A DNA stretch of 64,000 nt from Rhodospirillales bacterium (lineage in GTDB: Bacteria > Pseudomonadota > Alphaproteobacteria > Reyranellales > Reyranellaceae), in contig CP064988.1 in assembly GCA_016699855.1 (NCBI GenBank), positions 1,702,501-1,766,500 on the forward strand, read 5' to 3'. Numbering within the stretch: the first letter of the stretch is position 1; each line of letters opens with the position of its first letter. A model generated the notes under the pieces. It was not told the origin of the DNA. It ran no database searches and was given only the letters and a program-made list of their open reading frames with translations. A program made the translations under genes and the position numbers. Of this stretch, positions 1 to 8,197 are shown in pieces.

Positions 1-901
1 CGCGGCCCTCGACGAACCGCGGCAGCATCCGGCACGAGAAGCGGTAGACGCTGGTCCACTCGTGCTCCCACACGGCGTCCCGCCCGAACATCACGCGCAG
101 ACGGCGGTCGATGTTCTCGACGCGCCGCTCCGCCTCGGCGTCGGCGTCCGGGCCGAGCTGGAAATCGACGCGCAGCACGTCGTCGGCCTGGCGGTGCAAC
201 AGCACCGAATTGTCGGGATGGAACGGCGGATAGAACCAGTATTTCCGCACGTTCGGCAGCGCCGCGCGCATGCGGATGTCGGCGATCAGGAACTGGTCGT
301 CGAAGGTCTCGCCCTCGAACGGCAAACCCATCATCGTCCGCACCGGGCTGCGGGCGCCGTCGCACGCCACCACCCACGCGGCCCGCAGCGCGTAGCGTCC
401 GTCCGGCGTCTCGACGTCGAGCGCGACGTGGTCGTCCGCCGGCCGCACCGCGACCACCTTGTTGCGCCAGCGCAGATCGACGCCGCCGACCTCGGCGATG
501 CGCTCGATCAGGTACTGCTCGCAGTAGTACTGCTGGAGGTTGATGAAGGCGGGGAAGCGCTGGCCGGGCTCGGGCTGGAGGCCGAAGCGGTAGACCGGCC
601 TGTCGCCGAGATAGACCTCGCCGGTGTCCCAGGTCACGCCCTTCGCGACCATGCGGTCGGCGACGCCGAGGCGGTGCCAGATCTCGAGCGTCCGCTGGGC
701 CTGGCAGATCGAGCGGCTGCCGACGCTGACGGTGTCGTCCTCGTCGACGACGACGACCGCGACACCCTTCAGCGCCAGGTCCAGCGCCAGCGTCAACCCG
801 ACAAGCCCGGCGCCGACGACGACCACGGGCGCGACACCGCCGCCGCCTTTCAGCTCGGGAGGCGGCGTGTAGGCGTATCTCGGATAGGCGTAGCTGGCCA
901 T
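1..901 (-). CDS. FAD-dependent aromatic-ring hydroxylase, 3' end cut by window
   Basis: Flavoprotein monooxygenase of the p-hydroxybenzoate-hydroxylase fold; these cytoplasmic enzymes use NAD(P)H and O2 to hydroxylate aromatic or similar acids. About 300 N-terminal residues are visible. They show the FAD Rossmann motif GAGLVG (residues 30-35), the acidic end of the second strand (VVDEDD, 51-56), and the ACDGARSPVR motif (about 179-188) whose Asp binds the FAD ribose. The start is the ATG whose complement ends at 901, only 16 bases after the stop of the upstream metallo-hydrolase gene, so the two probably form an operon. The substrate cannot be told. The C-terminal part that would separate MhpA-like from other subgroups lies outside the window. 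Confidence 0.85.
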   Translation of the reverse strand, partial: MASYAYPRYAYTPPPELKGGGGVAPVVVVGAGLVGLTLALDLALKGVAVVVVDEDDTVSVGSRSICQAQRTLEIWHRLGVADRMVAKGVTWDTGEVYLGDRPVYRFGLQPEPGQRFPAFINLQQYYCEQYLIERIAEVGGVDLRWRNKVVAVRPADDHVALDVETPDGRYALRAAWVVACDGARSPVRTMMGLPFEGETFDDQFLIADIRMRAALPNVRKYWFYPPFHPDNSVLLHRQADDVLRVDFQLGPDADAEAERRVENIDRRLRVMFGRDAVWEHEWTSVYRFSCRMLPRFVEGR

Positions 902-917
902 CGCCGGACGCGCCGGC

Positions 918-1874
918 TCAGGCGCCCTGCTCGAGCGCCTTCCACATCTCGATGTCTCGCTCGGCGGTCCAGATGCGCGGATGCTCGACGCCCTTGGCCT
1001 CGTCGTAGGCGCGCGTCACGTCGAACGGCATGCAGTGGTCGAAGATCACCCAGTTGCCGTAGCGCGGCCGCATCGCCGCCAGCGCCGCGTCGTAGGCGGT
1101 CTTCAGGTCGGCGCCGGAATCCGCCCGGCGCTTCACCTCGGCGTAGAGCTCGGCGATGAAGGACTGCGTGCTGGCGAGGCCCGATTCGACCGCCGCCGGC
1201 GTGGTCAGCGCGTCGCCGCGGCCGGGCACCAGCGCCTCGGCGTTCATGTCGCGCAGCGTCTGCAGCGTCGCCGGCCAGTCCTGGAAATAGGCGTCGCCGG
1301 CGTAGGGCGTGGCCGCGAACTCGACCAGGTCGCCCGAGAACAGCACCCGCTCCTGCGGCAGCCACACGATCGTGTCGCCCTTGGTGTGGCCGCGGCCGGC
1401 GTGGATGATGTCGACCTGCAGCTTGCCCATCCACAGCGTCATGCGGTCCTTGAACGTGATCGTCGGCCAGGTCAGGCCGGGGATCGAATCGGCGTCGCGG
1501 AACAGCCGCGGAAAGCGCTGGAACTCCGACTTCCAGTCCTGCTGGCCGCGCTCGACGATCAGCTCGCGCGTCGCCTCGCTGGCGATGATGTGCTGCGGCT
1601 CGTAGCCCGACGCGCCGAGCACGCGCACGGCGTGGTAGTGCGTCAGCGTCACGTAGCGGATCGGCTTGTCGGTGACCGTGCGGATGCGCTCGATGACGGT
1701 GCGCGCCATAGCCGGCGTGGCCTGCGCGTCGACCACCATGACGCAGTCGTCGCCGATCACGATTCCGGTGTTCGGATCGCCCTCGGCGGTGAAGGCGTAG
1801 GCGTGGTCGCTCAGCCGGCTGAAGGTGATCTTCTTGTCTTCGAGATCCGCCTGCGATGCGAAGGCCCTGGCCAT
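918..1874 (-). CDS. MBL-fold metallo-hydrolase with altered metal motif
   Basis: A 318-residue metallo-beta-lactamase-fold protein, probably a hydrolase acting with the following flavin hydroxylase. The start chosen is MARAFASQ, because GGAGGGA lies 7 bases upstream; an in-frame ATG further upstream has no such site. The usual HxHxDH signature reads THYHAVRVLG (residues 78-87): the first two His (79, 81) are kept but the Asp-His pair is Val-Arg (83-84). Later elements are present as GHTKGD, SGDLVEF and FDHCMPF. Loss of the DH pair removes ligands normally used for the second metal, so it may bind a single metal or act differently. The substrate is unknown. Confidence 0.85.
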   Translation of the reverse strand: MARAFASQADLEDKKITFSRLSDHAYAFTAEGDPNTGIVIGDDCVMVVDAQATPAMARTVIERIRTVTDKPIRYVTLTHYHAVRVLGASGYEPQHIIASEATRELIVERGQQDWKSEFQRFPRLFRDADSIPGLTWPTITFKDRMTLWMGKLQVDIIHAGRGHTKGDTIVWLPQERVLFSGDLVEFAATPYAGDAYFQDWPATLQTLRDMNAEALVPGRGDALTTPAAVESGLASTQSFIAELYAEVKRRADSGADLKTAYDAALAAMRPRYGNWVIFDHCMPFDVTRAYDEAKGVEHPRIWTAERDIEMWKALEQGA

Positions 1875-1976
1875 CGTCGTCCCTCCGTTACGCGGCGCGG
1901 CCGGGGGCGTCCGCGCCATTGGGCACGATGGTAAACGGCATCCGCCGCGGCGAGTCAACGCGCCCGGGACGCGGTC

Positions 1977-3032
1977 TCAGAGCGAGCCGTCGAGCTTCAG
2001 ATAGCGGTAGCGGTCGACCGACCGCACGACCACGTCGACCACGATGCCGTCGCGCTCGACGCCGAGCGTCACGGACGTGCCGCCCGGACCCAGCGACCAG
2101 AGCTTGCGGTAGAACTCCGCGATCTCGTCGACGTCGACGCCGTCGACTCGGCGGATCAGATCGCCGCGCGTCAGCCCGGCGCGCTCCGCCGGGCTGTCGG
2201 GCGCGACGTAGGCGACGGCGAGCCGGCCCGGCATCTGCTGCGTGTAGACGCCCAGCCACGGCCGCGACGCGCCGGCGCGCTCGCCGCGCTTCAGCGTCTC
2301 GAGGATCGGCTTCAACTTCTCGACAGGGATGAACATGTTGCCCGGTAGGACGCCGCCGTGGGCGCGGTAGGCGTCGCCGACGAACAGCGAGCCGATGCCC
2401 AGCAGCGCGCCGTCCTCGCCGATCAGGGCGGCGCCGCCGAACGAGCCGTAGGGCGGCGAGGTGAAGACGGCGTTCTCCAGCAGGTATTCCCAGTAGCCCG
2501 CGAAATCGCGGCGGTCCGTGACGATGGCGCGCTGCGCCGCCCCGGGGCCGCCGTGGCCGGCCACGGTGACCACGTCCTTGAACTTCAGCGCCGCCGAGTC
2601 GCCCAGGCTGAGCGCCTTGGCGCGCAGCGGCAGCGCCGTGCGCACCAGCCCGAAGCCGGAATCGAAATCGTAGGCCACGATGCTGGCCGAGAGCCGCCGT
2701 CCACCGGCCTCGACGACCTCGACCGAGCGCGCCTCCATGATCAGGTAGCCGACGGTCAGCACCAGGCCGTCGTCGTCGACCAGCACGCCGTGGCCGGCGC
2801 GCTCCGTGCCCAGAGTCTCGGCGGTGCGGGCGGAACGCGGCACCTCGGCGCGCAACGACACGACGGCGTCGAGCGCCCGCACCACGGCGGCGGAAAGCGG
2901 CTTGCTGTCGTCCGGCGGCGCGTCGCGGCCCGACGGCGCGCGCGTCTGCGCGGCGGGCGAGCTGGCGACGAACACCGGCACGAGGCTGGCCATCGCGATC
3001 TTGCGCAGTTTCGATCCGGGTTCGCGCGCCAT
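1977..3032 (-). CDS. Secreted HtrA-like PDZ protein, catalytically dead
   Basis: A 351-residue trypsin-fold plus PDZ protein of the DegP/HtrA type. It starts at MAREPGSK behind GAGGAGGA and has a signal-peptide-like segment (residues 11-29, ending SSPAAQ), so a periplasmic location is inferred. The protease domain spans about 75-225 and the PDZ about 255-345 (WLGVYTQQM...SPAERAGLTRGDLI). All three catalytic positions are changed by my alignment to the family motifs: TNxHV is TVGYL (His to Tyr96), SDxAL is SGFGL (Asp to Gly126), and GNSGG is GSFGG (Ser to Phe198). It is therefore read as a pseudoprotease, perhaps a binding or scaffold protein. It is flanked by genes of unrelated role. Confidence 0.8.
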   Translation of the reverse strand: MAREPGSKLRKIAMASLVPVFVASSPAAQTRAPSGRDAPPDDSKPLSAAVVRALDAVVSLRAEVPRSARTAETLGTERAGHGVLVDDDGLVLTVGYLIMEARSVEVVEAGGRRLSASIVAYDFDSGFGLVRTALPLRAKALSLGDSAALKFKDVVTVAGHGGPGAAQRAIVTDRRDFAGYWEYLLENAVFTSPPYGSFGGAALIGEDGALLGIGSLFVGDAYRAHGGVLPGNMFIPVEKLKPILETLKRGERAGASRPWLGVYTQQMPGRLAVAYVAPDSPAERAGLTRGDLIRRVDGVDVDEIAEFYRKLWSLGPGGTSVTLGVERDGIVVDVVVRSVDRYRYLKLDGSL

Positions 3033-3142
3033 GCCGTCCTCCTCGTCCGGAGAAGAAGCGTCGATGCCGAAGCCTACCACACGCCGCGCCCGCCCGGCAG
3101 CGGCCGACGGTGAACGGCCGGTGACCGCCTCGCGTTCCACGA

Positions 3143-3922
3143 TCAGCGTGGGTTCCGTTCCGTGCGGAAATACTCGCCGGAGAAATAGCCGCGGGCGCCG
3201 CAGAACATGCGGCAGGTCTCGTTCTCCTGGGCCTCGACCTCGAAGCCGCCGGGAATCGGCGTGATCTTGACGGCGCAGCGCTTGGCGTCGTCCGGCTTGT
3301 CGTCGTTCTCGTAGACGTCCATCACCAGACCGTCGCCGGCGGCGCGCACCTTGCCTTCAAGGCCGCAGGAATGCGCCGTCGGACCGTTGGTGGTCGAGAT
3401 CTCGCCGAGCCACTGTCCGCCGAGTCGGCGCAGGCGCAGCGCGCCATACCAGCCGTCGCCGCCGGCGGTGTACCGACCGGAGAAATCGCCGGACAGGCCG
3501 GGACTGCGCGCGCCCGGCGCGCCGGGCACCGTCTCGCGCGTCGGCATGTCGAGCAGCCACGAGATGCGGTAGTTGTGCATGATCTCGAGGCACGACGCGA
3601 TCCAGCCGCGCATGTCCGGCGGCGGCATCGGCGCGCGCGGGCCGTTCTCGTCGAGGCATCCCCTGTCGCGGGTCGTCAGCCAGTCCGCCTGGTCGCGCGC
3701 CAACGCATCGCGGTCGGCCGGGGTGCGTCGGCTCTCCAGCGCCTCGCGATAGGCCCGCGCCAGGGTCCGGTCGGCCTCGCCCAGCGACGCCTCGGCGCAG
3801 ATCATGCGCTCCACCACGGTCGCCGCGCGCCGGCAGTCGAAGGACGGATTGGATTGCGCGTGCGCGCCCGCGGCGACGAGGGCGGCCGCGCAGATCGCGG
3901 CGGCGATTCCCATAGGGTACAT
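3143..3922 (-). CDS. Secreted LprI-like (DUF1311) protein
   Basis: A 259-residue exported protein. The N terminus MYPMGIAAAICAAALVAAGA ends with AHAQ, a classical signal-peptidase site. Residues about 28-70 (PSFDCRRAATVVERMICAE...ADRTLARAYREAL) match the Cys-containing DUF1311 / LprI N-terminal pattern, a family that includes lysozyme inhibitors. The remainder has a beta-rich look with paired Cys (HSCGLEG, RCAVKI, ETCRMFCG) and no family I recognise. The start chosen has GGAG a few bases upstream; a second ATG four codons later is possible. Function is inferred only from the N-terminal domain. Confidence 0.75.
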   Translation of the reverse strand: MYPMGIAAAICAAALVAAGAHAQSNPSFDCRRAATVVERMICAEASLGEADRTLARAYREALESRRTPADRDALARDQADWLTTRDRGCLDENGPRAPMPPPDMRGWIASCLEIMHNYRISWLLDMPTRETVPGAPGARSPGLSGDFSGRYTAGGDGWYGALRLRRLGGQWLGEISTTNGPTAHSCGLEGKVRAAGDGLVMDVYENDDKPDDAKRCAVKITPIPGGFEVEAQENETCRMFCGARGYFSGEYFRTERNPR

Positions 3923-4027
3923 GGACGCTCCGTGGATCGAACTGCGCGGGATCATAGGGCGGGCGCCGTCGGACCGCCAACGCTTGGCCGTGCGCCGGCC
4001 GGGCGGGTCGGCTATGGTGCGCGCGCC

Positions 4028-4417
4028 ATGGCCGACCCCTACCATCGCCCGCCCACCGCGAACGACAATCCGCCGCCGCTGCCCGATCCGGCGTCGCGGC
4101 CGGACGCCGTCGGCATGGCGGCGCGGCGGCCCGGCGCCGAGCTTCCGTCGCCGCCGAAATGGTGGGGGCCGATGCCCAAGCTGGAGGGCCCGGTCGCCTC
4201 GGTCGTGCGCTTCGTCTGGAACATCGCGATCTCGTGCGTGATCGCCGGCATCGTCGCGCTGTTCGCGCACGCCGTCGCGGTCGAGGTGGTCGAACGCTTT
4301 TTCGGTCCACCCGGACCGGGGCTGCTGCGCGGATTGTCGCTGGGCGGCTGGGCGCTGGGGCTCGGCTTGGCGGCGGTGCTGGCGCTGTCCTATTACCTGG
4401 ATGACGACGCGGCCTGA
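4028..4417 (+). CDS. Small inner-membrane protein, two TM segments
   Basis: A 129-residue protein of unknown function. The first about 55 residues are hydrophilic and Pro-rich (HRPPTANDNPPPLPDPAS). They are followed by two hydrophobic stretches, about 64-86 (FVWNIAISCVIAGIVALFAH) and 98-122, and a short acidic tail (YYLDDDAA). It lies divergently from the LprI-like gene and 28 bases before the pmbA-like gene, so it could be the first gene of that transcript. No enzyme motif is visible. Confidence 0.6.
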   Translation: MADPYHRPPTANDNPPPLPDPASRPDAVGMAARRPGAELPSPPKWWGPMPKLEGPVASVVRFVWNIAISCVIAGIVALFAHAVAVEVVERFFGPPGPGLLRGLSLGGWALGLGLAAVLALSYYLDDDAA

Positions 4418-4445
4418 GCCGCGCGGAAAATAGAGAGTCGAGCGT

Positions 4446-6185
4446 ATGGCGAAGTCGAAGAAGAAATCAGCGGCGAAGAAGAAGCCCGCCGCGAAGAAGG
4501 CGGCGGGCGCCAAAAAGGCGGCCAAGCCCGCGAAGGTGAAATCCGCCGCCACGCGCGCGCCGGCGAAGAATAGCGCGAAGAAGCCGGCCGCGAAGAAGGT
4601 GGCGGCACGCAAGCCCGCGGCGGCGAGAAAGCCCGCGGCGGCGACAGCGAAGGCACCGGCCAAGGCGAAGACGACCGTGAAACCGGCGCCACGGACGCCA
4701 AAGGCGGGCAAAGGCGCGGCCGGCGCGAAGCCCCTCGCCCCGCCTGCGCGGGGAGAGGAGGCAAGAGGCGCCGTCCGGAATACGACGCCAGTCGCGGGGC
4801 CCTCATTCGTCGCCCGATCCATCGCCACGCGCGACGCCTCCGACCAGCCCGCCGGCGTCGATCCCGGCTTGCTGCAGGACCTCATCGGATGGGCGCGCGC
4901 CGCCGGGGCGGACGCCGCCGACGCCATCGTGGTCGCCGGCACCAGCCTGTCGGTGGCGCAGCGTCTGGGCGTGCGCGAGAAGCTGGAGCGCAGCGAGGGC
5001 CGCGACCTCGGCCTGCGCGTGCTGGTGGGCACGCGTCAGGCGATCGTCTCGTCGACCGATTTCGCGCCCGCCGGCCTGCGCGAGCTCGCGGGCCGCGCCG
5101 TGGCGATGGCGCGCGCCGTGCCGGAGGATCCCGTGTGCGGGCTGGCGCCGGAGGAGCTGCTGGCGCGCGAGCGGCCCGAGCTCGACCTCGACGACGGTCG
5201 CGAGCCTTCGCCGGAAACGCTGATGGGTTGGTGCGCCGAGGCCGAGGACGCCGCGCGCGCCGTTGCCGGCGTCACCAACTCCGAAGGCGCCGAGGCCGGC
5301 TGGGGTCGCACCGCCGTCGCCATGGCGATGTCCAACGGCTTCACGGGCGGCTATGCCCGCGCCGGCTACTCGTTGTCCTGCGCCGTGCTGGCGGGCGACG
5401 GCACCGCGATGGAGCGCGACTACGACTGGACGACCGGCGTCTACGTCGAGGAGCTCGAAGCGCCCGCCGCGATCGGCCGCAAGGCCGGCGAAGGCGCGGT
5501 GAAGCGCCTCAATCCCGGCCGCATGGCCAGCGGCAAGGCGCCGGTCGTGTTCGACCGCCGCGTCTCCGGCGGTATGCTCGGCCACCTCGCCGGCGCCATC
5601 AACGGCCGCGCCATCGCCCGTGGCGCCTCGTTCCTGCTCGACGCGCTGGGAAGCGACGTCTTCGCGGCCGGCGTCACCATCGTCGACGATCCGCACCGCC
5701 GTCGCGGCTCCGCCTCCAAGCCGTTCGACGGCGAGGGCCTGCCGACGACGCGGCGCGCCATCGTCGACAAGGGCCGCCTGACGACGTGGATCCTCGATCT
5801 GGCGGCGGCGCGGCAGCTCAAGATGGCGCCGACGGGGCACGCCGCGCGCGGCGTCTCCGGCCCGCCCTCGCCCTCGACCACAAATCTGCACATGGAGCCG
5901 GGCCGCGACAGCGTCGGCGACCTGATCGGCGACGTGGCGGACGGACTTTACGTGACCGAATTGATCGGCTTCGGCGTCAACGGCGTGACCGGCGACTACA
6001 GCCGCGGCGCCGCCGGGTTCCGCATCGAGGGCGGCCGCCTGACGACGCCGGTGTCGGGCATCACCATCGCCGGCAATCTCAAGGACATGTTCCGCGCGCT
6101 GACGCCGGCCGACGATCTGCGCTTCAAGGGCGCGGTCAACGCGCCGACCATCCGGATCGACGGCATGACCATCGCCGGCGCCTGA
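4446..6185 (+). CDS. pmbA: PmbA/TldE metalloprotease-family protein with histone-H1-like N-terminal tail
   Basis: The C-terminal about 440 residues are a complete PmbA/TldE protein (LERSEGRDLGLRVLVG, AIVSSTDF, TNLHMEPG, IGFGVNGVTGDYSRGA, ISGNL-like GITIAGNLKDMF). This partner of TldD processes peptides such as modified microcins and helps antitoxin turnover. Residues 1-94 are unlike any normal PmbA: they are Lys/Ala/Pro repeats (KKPAAKK, ARKPAAA) typical of bacterial histone-H1-like DNA-binding tails. The join (about 95-110, KPLAPPARGEEARG) is encoded by a GC-rich palindrome of intergenic type. No good ATG or GTG start exists between the tail and the PmbA core; only a TTG near residue 143 could serve. 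The ribosome site before 4446 is weak (GAGAG). Confidence 0.85.
   Translation: MAKSKKKSAAKKKPAAKKAAGAKKAAKPAKVKSAATRAPAKNSAKKPAAKKVAARKPAAARKPAAATAKAPAKAKTTVKPAPRTPKAGKGAAGAKPLAPPARGEEARGAVRNTTPVAGPSFVARSIATRDASDQPAGVDPGLLQDLIGWARAAGADAADAIVVAGTSLSVAQRLGVREKLERSEGRDLGLRVLVGTRQAIVSSTDFAPAGLRELAGRAVAMARAVPEDPVCGLAPEELLARERPELDLDDGREPSPETLMGWCAEAEDAARAVAGVTNSEGAEAGWGRTAVAMAMSNGFTGGYARAGYSLSCAVLAGDGTAMERDYDWTTGVYVEELEAPAAIGRKAGEGAVKRLNPGRMASGKAPVVFDRRVSGGMLGHLAGAINGRAIARGASFLLDALGSDVFAAGVTIVDDPHRRRGSASKPFDGEGLPTTRRAIVDKGRLTTWILDLAAARQLKMAPTGHAARGVSGPPSPSTTNLHMEPGRDSVGDLIGDVADGLYVTELIGFGVNGVTGDYSRGAAGFRIEGGRLTTPVSGITIAGNLKDMFRALTPADDLRFKGAVNAPTIRIDGMTIAGA
4733..4758. repeat. GC-rich palindrome inside the pmbA tail
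   Basis: Ten-base arms CCTCGCCCCG and CGGGGAGAGG (one mismatch) separated by six bases. This is the type of short palindrome usually found between genes in GC-rich proteobacteria; a close relative lies at 59357-59384. Here it is translated in frame between the histone-like tail and the PmbA core. Confidence 0.6.
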
Positions 6186-6316
6186 GGACGGGCGCCCGAT
6201 CCCGGCGGCGCCGCCGCCGCCCGTCGCGCGATCACTTCGCCGCGCGCGAGGCGCCAATCGCGGCCGGATCGCCTATGATGGCCGCACCCGCCCGATCGCA
6301 CCGGAATCCCCGCCCA

Positions 6317-7546
6317 ATGCCGACTCCGATCCCTCCTCGATCCTCCGGTCGCGCGCGCGCGGCCGCCATCGCCATCGCCGCCACGTCGATGGCCGCGTCG
6401 CCGCCAGTGTTCGCGCAGAGCGATTTCACGGCCTGCCTCGAGTCGATCCGCGAGCAGGCCGTGGCGCAGGGCGTACCGCGCGCCACCGCAGACGGCGCGC
6501 TGCGCGGTCTGACGCCCGACCCCCGTGTGGTCGACCTCGATGGCCGGCAGCCGGAGTTCTCGCTGACGCTGGGCCGCTACCTCGGCAACGCCATCAGCGC
6601 GGAACGCGTCGCCAAGGGACAGCAGATGCTGGCGCGCCACCGCGCCCAGCTCGACGCCATCGAGCGCGAGTTCGGCGTGCCGCCGGCCTACATCGTTTCG
6701 TTCTGGGGCATGGAGTCGAACTATGGCGCCTTCACCGGCGATTTCCCGGTGATCCGCTCGGTGGCGACCTTGGCGTGCCAGACGGCGCGGCGCGAGTTCT
6801 TCTCCAACGAGCTGGTGCAGGCGCTGAGAATCCTCGCCGCCAACCGCATGACGCCGGCGCAGATGAAGGGTTCGTGGGCCGGCGCGATGGGCAACACGCA
6901 GTTCATGCCCTCGACCTACACCGCCTACGCCATCGACCGCGACGGCGACGGCCGCGTCGATCTCTGGCGCAGCCTGCCGGACGTGTTCGGCTCGTCGGCC
7001 AACTACCTCGCCAAGGTCGGCTGGAAGCGCGGCCAGCCCTCGCACGAGGAGGTCTTGCTGCCGGCCAGCTTCGACTACGCGCGGGTCGATCCGACCGTCG
7101 AGCGCCCGATCCGCGAATGGCGCGCGATGGGGATCGCGCGCGCCGACGGCCGGCCGCTGTCCGATTCGACGGAGAAGGCGGCGCTGGCCCTGCCGGCGGG
7201 CCACCGCGGACCGGCGTTCCTGCTGTGGCCGAACTACAAGGTCATCATGATCTGGAACCGCTCCCAGCTCTACGCCATCGCGATAGGCCAGCTCGCGGCG
7301 CAGATCGACGGCCGCCCAGGCCTGATCCGCCAGCCGCCGGCCGACGACCAGCCGCTGGCGCGCGCCGACGTGGTCGACCTGCAGAACCGCCTCCAGCGGC
7401 TCGGGCTCTACCAGGACGACGTCGACGGCCTGCTGGGACCGAAGACCCGCGCCGCCTTCCGGGCCTTCCAGGTCCGCGCGAAGCTCGTCGCCGACGGCTA
7501 TCCGACACCCGACGGGCTGGCGCGGTTGCGCGCCGCGTCGCCCTGA
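6317..7546 (+). CDS. Lytic murein transglycosylase, MltB family
   Basis: A 409-residue periplasmic enzyme that cleaves peptidoglycan with formation of 1,6-anhydro-muramic ends. The signal peptide (RARAAAIAIAATSMAASPPVFAQ) ends at AQ near residue 33. The SLT/MltB catalytic domain follows, with the FWGMESNYGAFTGDF segment containing the catalytic Glu, then MKGSWAGAMGNTQFMPSTY and DGDGRVDLWRSLPDVFGSSANYL. A C-terminal peptidoglycan-binding domain lies at about 345-405 (DVVDLQNRLQRLGLYQDDVDG...GPKTRAAFRAFQ). An upstream in-frame ATG at 6278 would add 13 residues ahead of the signal peptide and is less likely. It follows pmbA on the same strand after 131 bases. Confidence 0.93.
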   Translation: MPTPIPPRSSGRARAAAIAIAATSMAASPPVFAQSDFTACLESIREQAVAQGVPRATADGALRGLTPDPRVVDLDGRQPEFSLTLGRYLGNAISAERVAKGQQMLARHRAQLDAIEREFGVPPAYIVSFWGMESNYGAFTGDFPVIRSVATLACQTARREFFSNELVQALRILAANRMTPAQMKGSWAGAMGNTQFMPSTYTAYAIDRDGDGRVDLWRSLPDVFGSSANYLAKVGWKRGQPSHEEVLLPASFDYARVDPTVERPIREWRAMGIARADGRPLSDSTEKAALALPAGHRGPAFLLWPNYKVIMIWNRSQLYAIAIGQLAAQIDGRPGLIRQPPADDQPLARADVVDLQNRLQRLGLYQDDVDGLLGPKTRAAFRAFQVRAKLVADGYPTPDGLARLRAASP

Positions 7547-7576
7547 GGATCCACCACCGGACACCGAGCCACGCCG

Positions 7577-8191
7577 ATGTCCCTCGAGCTCTACCTCGCC
7601 TTCATCGCCGCCTGCGTCGTCGTCGCCGCCGTCCCCGGACCGATGGTGGCGCTGGTCGTCGCCAACAGCCTGACGCACGGCGCGCGGGCCGGGCTGGCCA
7701 ACGTCGCCGGCGCCCAGCTCGGCCTCGCGATCATGCTCGGCACCTTGGTGGTCGGCCTGGCCACGGTCGTCGCCACGATGGGCGCATGGTTCGACTGGCT
7801 GCGGTTGGTCGGCGCCGCCTACCTCGTCTGGATCGGCGTCAAGATGCTGCGCGCCGGCGGCGGCGGATTGGCGCCGGGCGCGGTCGCCGCGCCGCGTGGC
7901 GGCTTCTTCCTCCAGGGCCTCCTGGTGATGTTGAGCAATCCCAAGGTGCTGCTGTTCTTCGGCGCGTTCATTCCACAGTTCGTCGATTCCGGCGGCGACC
8001 GCGCGACGCGGGTCGTGGTCCTCGGCGCCACGGCGATGGCCGTCGCGGCGCTGTCGGACGGCGCCTACGCCCTTTTGGCGGCGCGCGCCGCCCGCACGCT
8101 GTCGCGCCGCCGGGCGCGGGCGCTGACCACGGCCGGCGGCGCCATGCTGGTCGGCGGCGGCATCTGGATGGCGCTCGCGCGGCCGCGCTAG
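7577..8191 (+). CDS. LysE/RhtB-family amino-acid exporter
   Basis: A 204-residue inner-membrane protein with about six hydrophobic segments. It shows the family signature near the N terminus (AAVPGPMVALVVANSLTHGARAG) and a second conserved loop (LVMLSNPKVLLFFGAFIPQFVD). The family exports amino acids such as lysine, threonine or homoserine lactones; the substrate cannot be assigned. The start is 30 bases after the transglycosylase stop. The stop is 6 bases from the end of the convergent lipid-kinase-like gene. Confidence 0.9.
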   Translation: MSLELYLAFIAACVVVAAVPGPMVALVVANSLTHGARAGLANVAGAQLGLAIMLGTLVVGLATVVATMGAWFDWLRLVGAAYLVWIGVKMLRAGGGGLAPGAVAAPRGGFFLQGLLVMLSNPKVLLFFGAFIPQFVDSGGDRATRVVVLGATAMAVAALSDGAYALLAARAARTLSRRRARALTTAGGAMLVGGGIWMALARPR

Positions 8192-8197
8192 GGCCGG

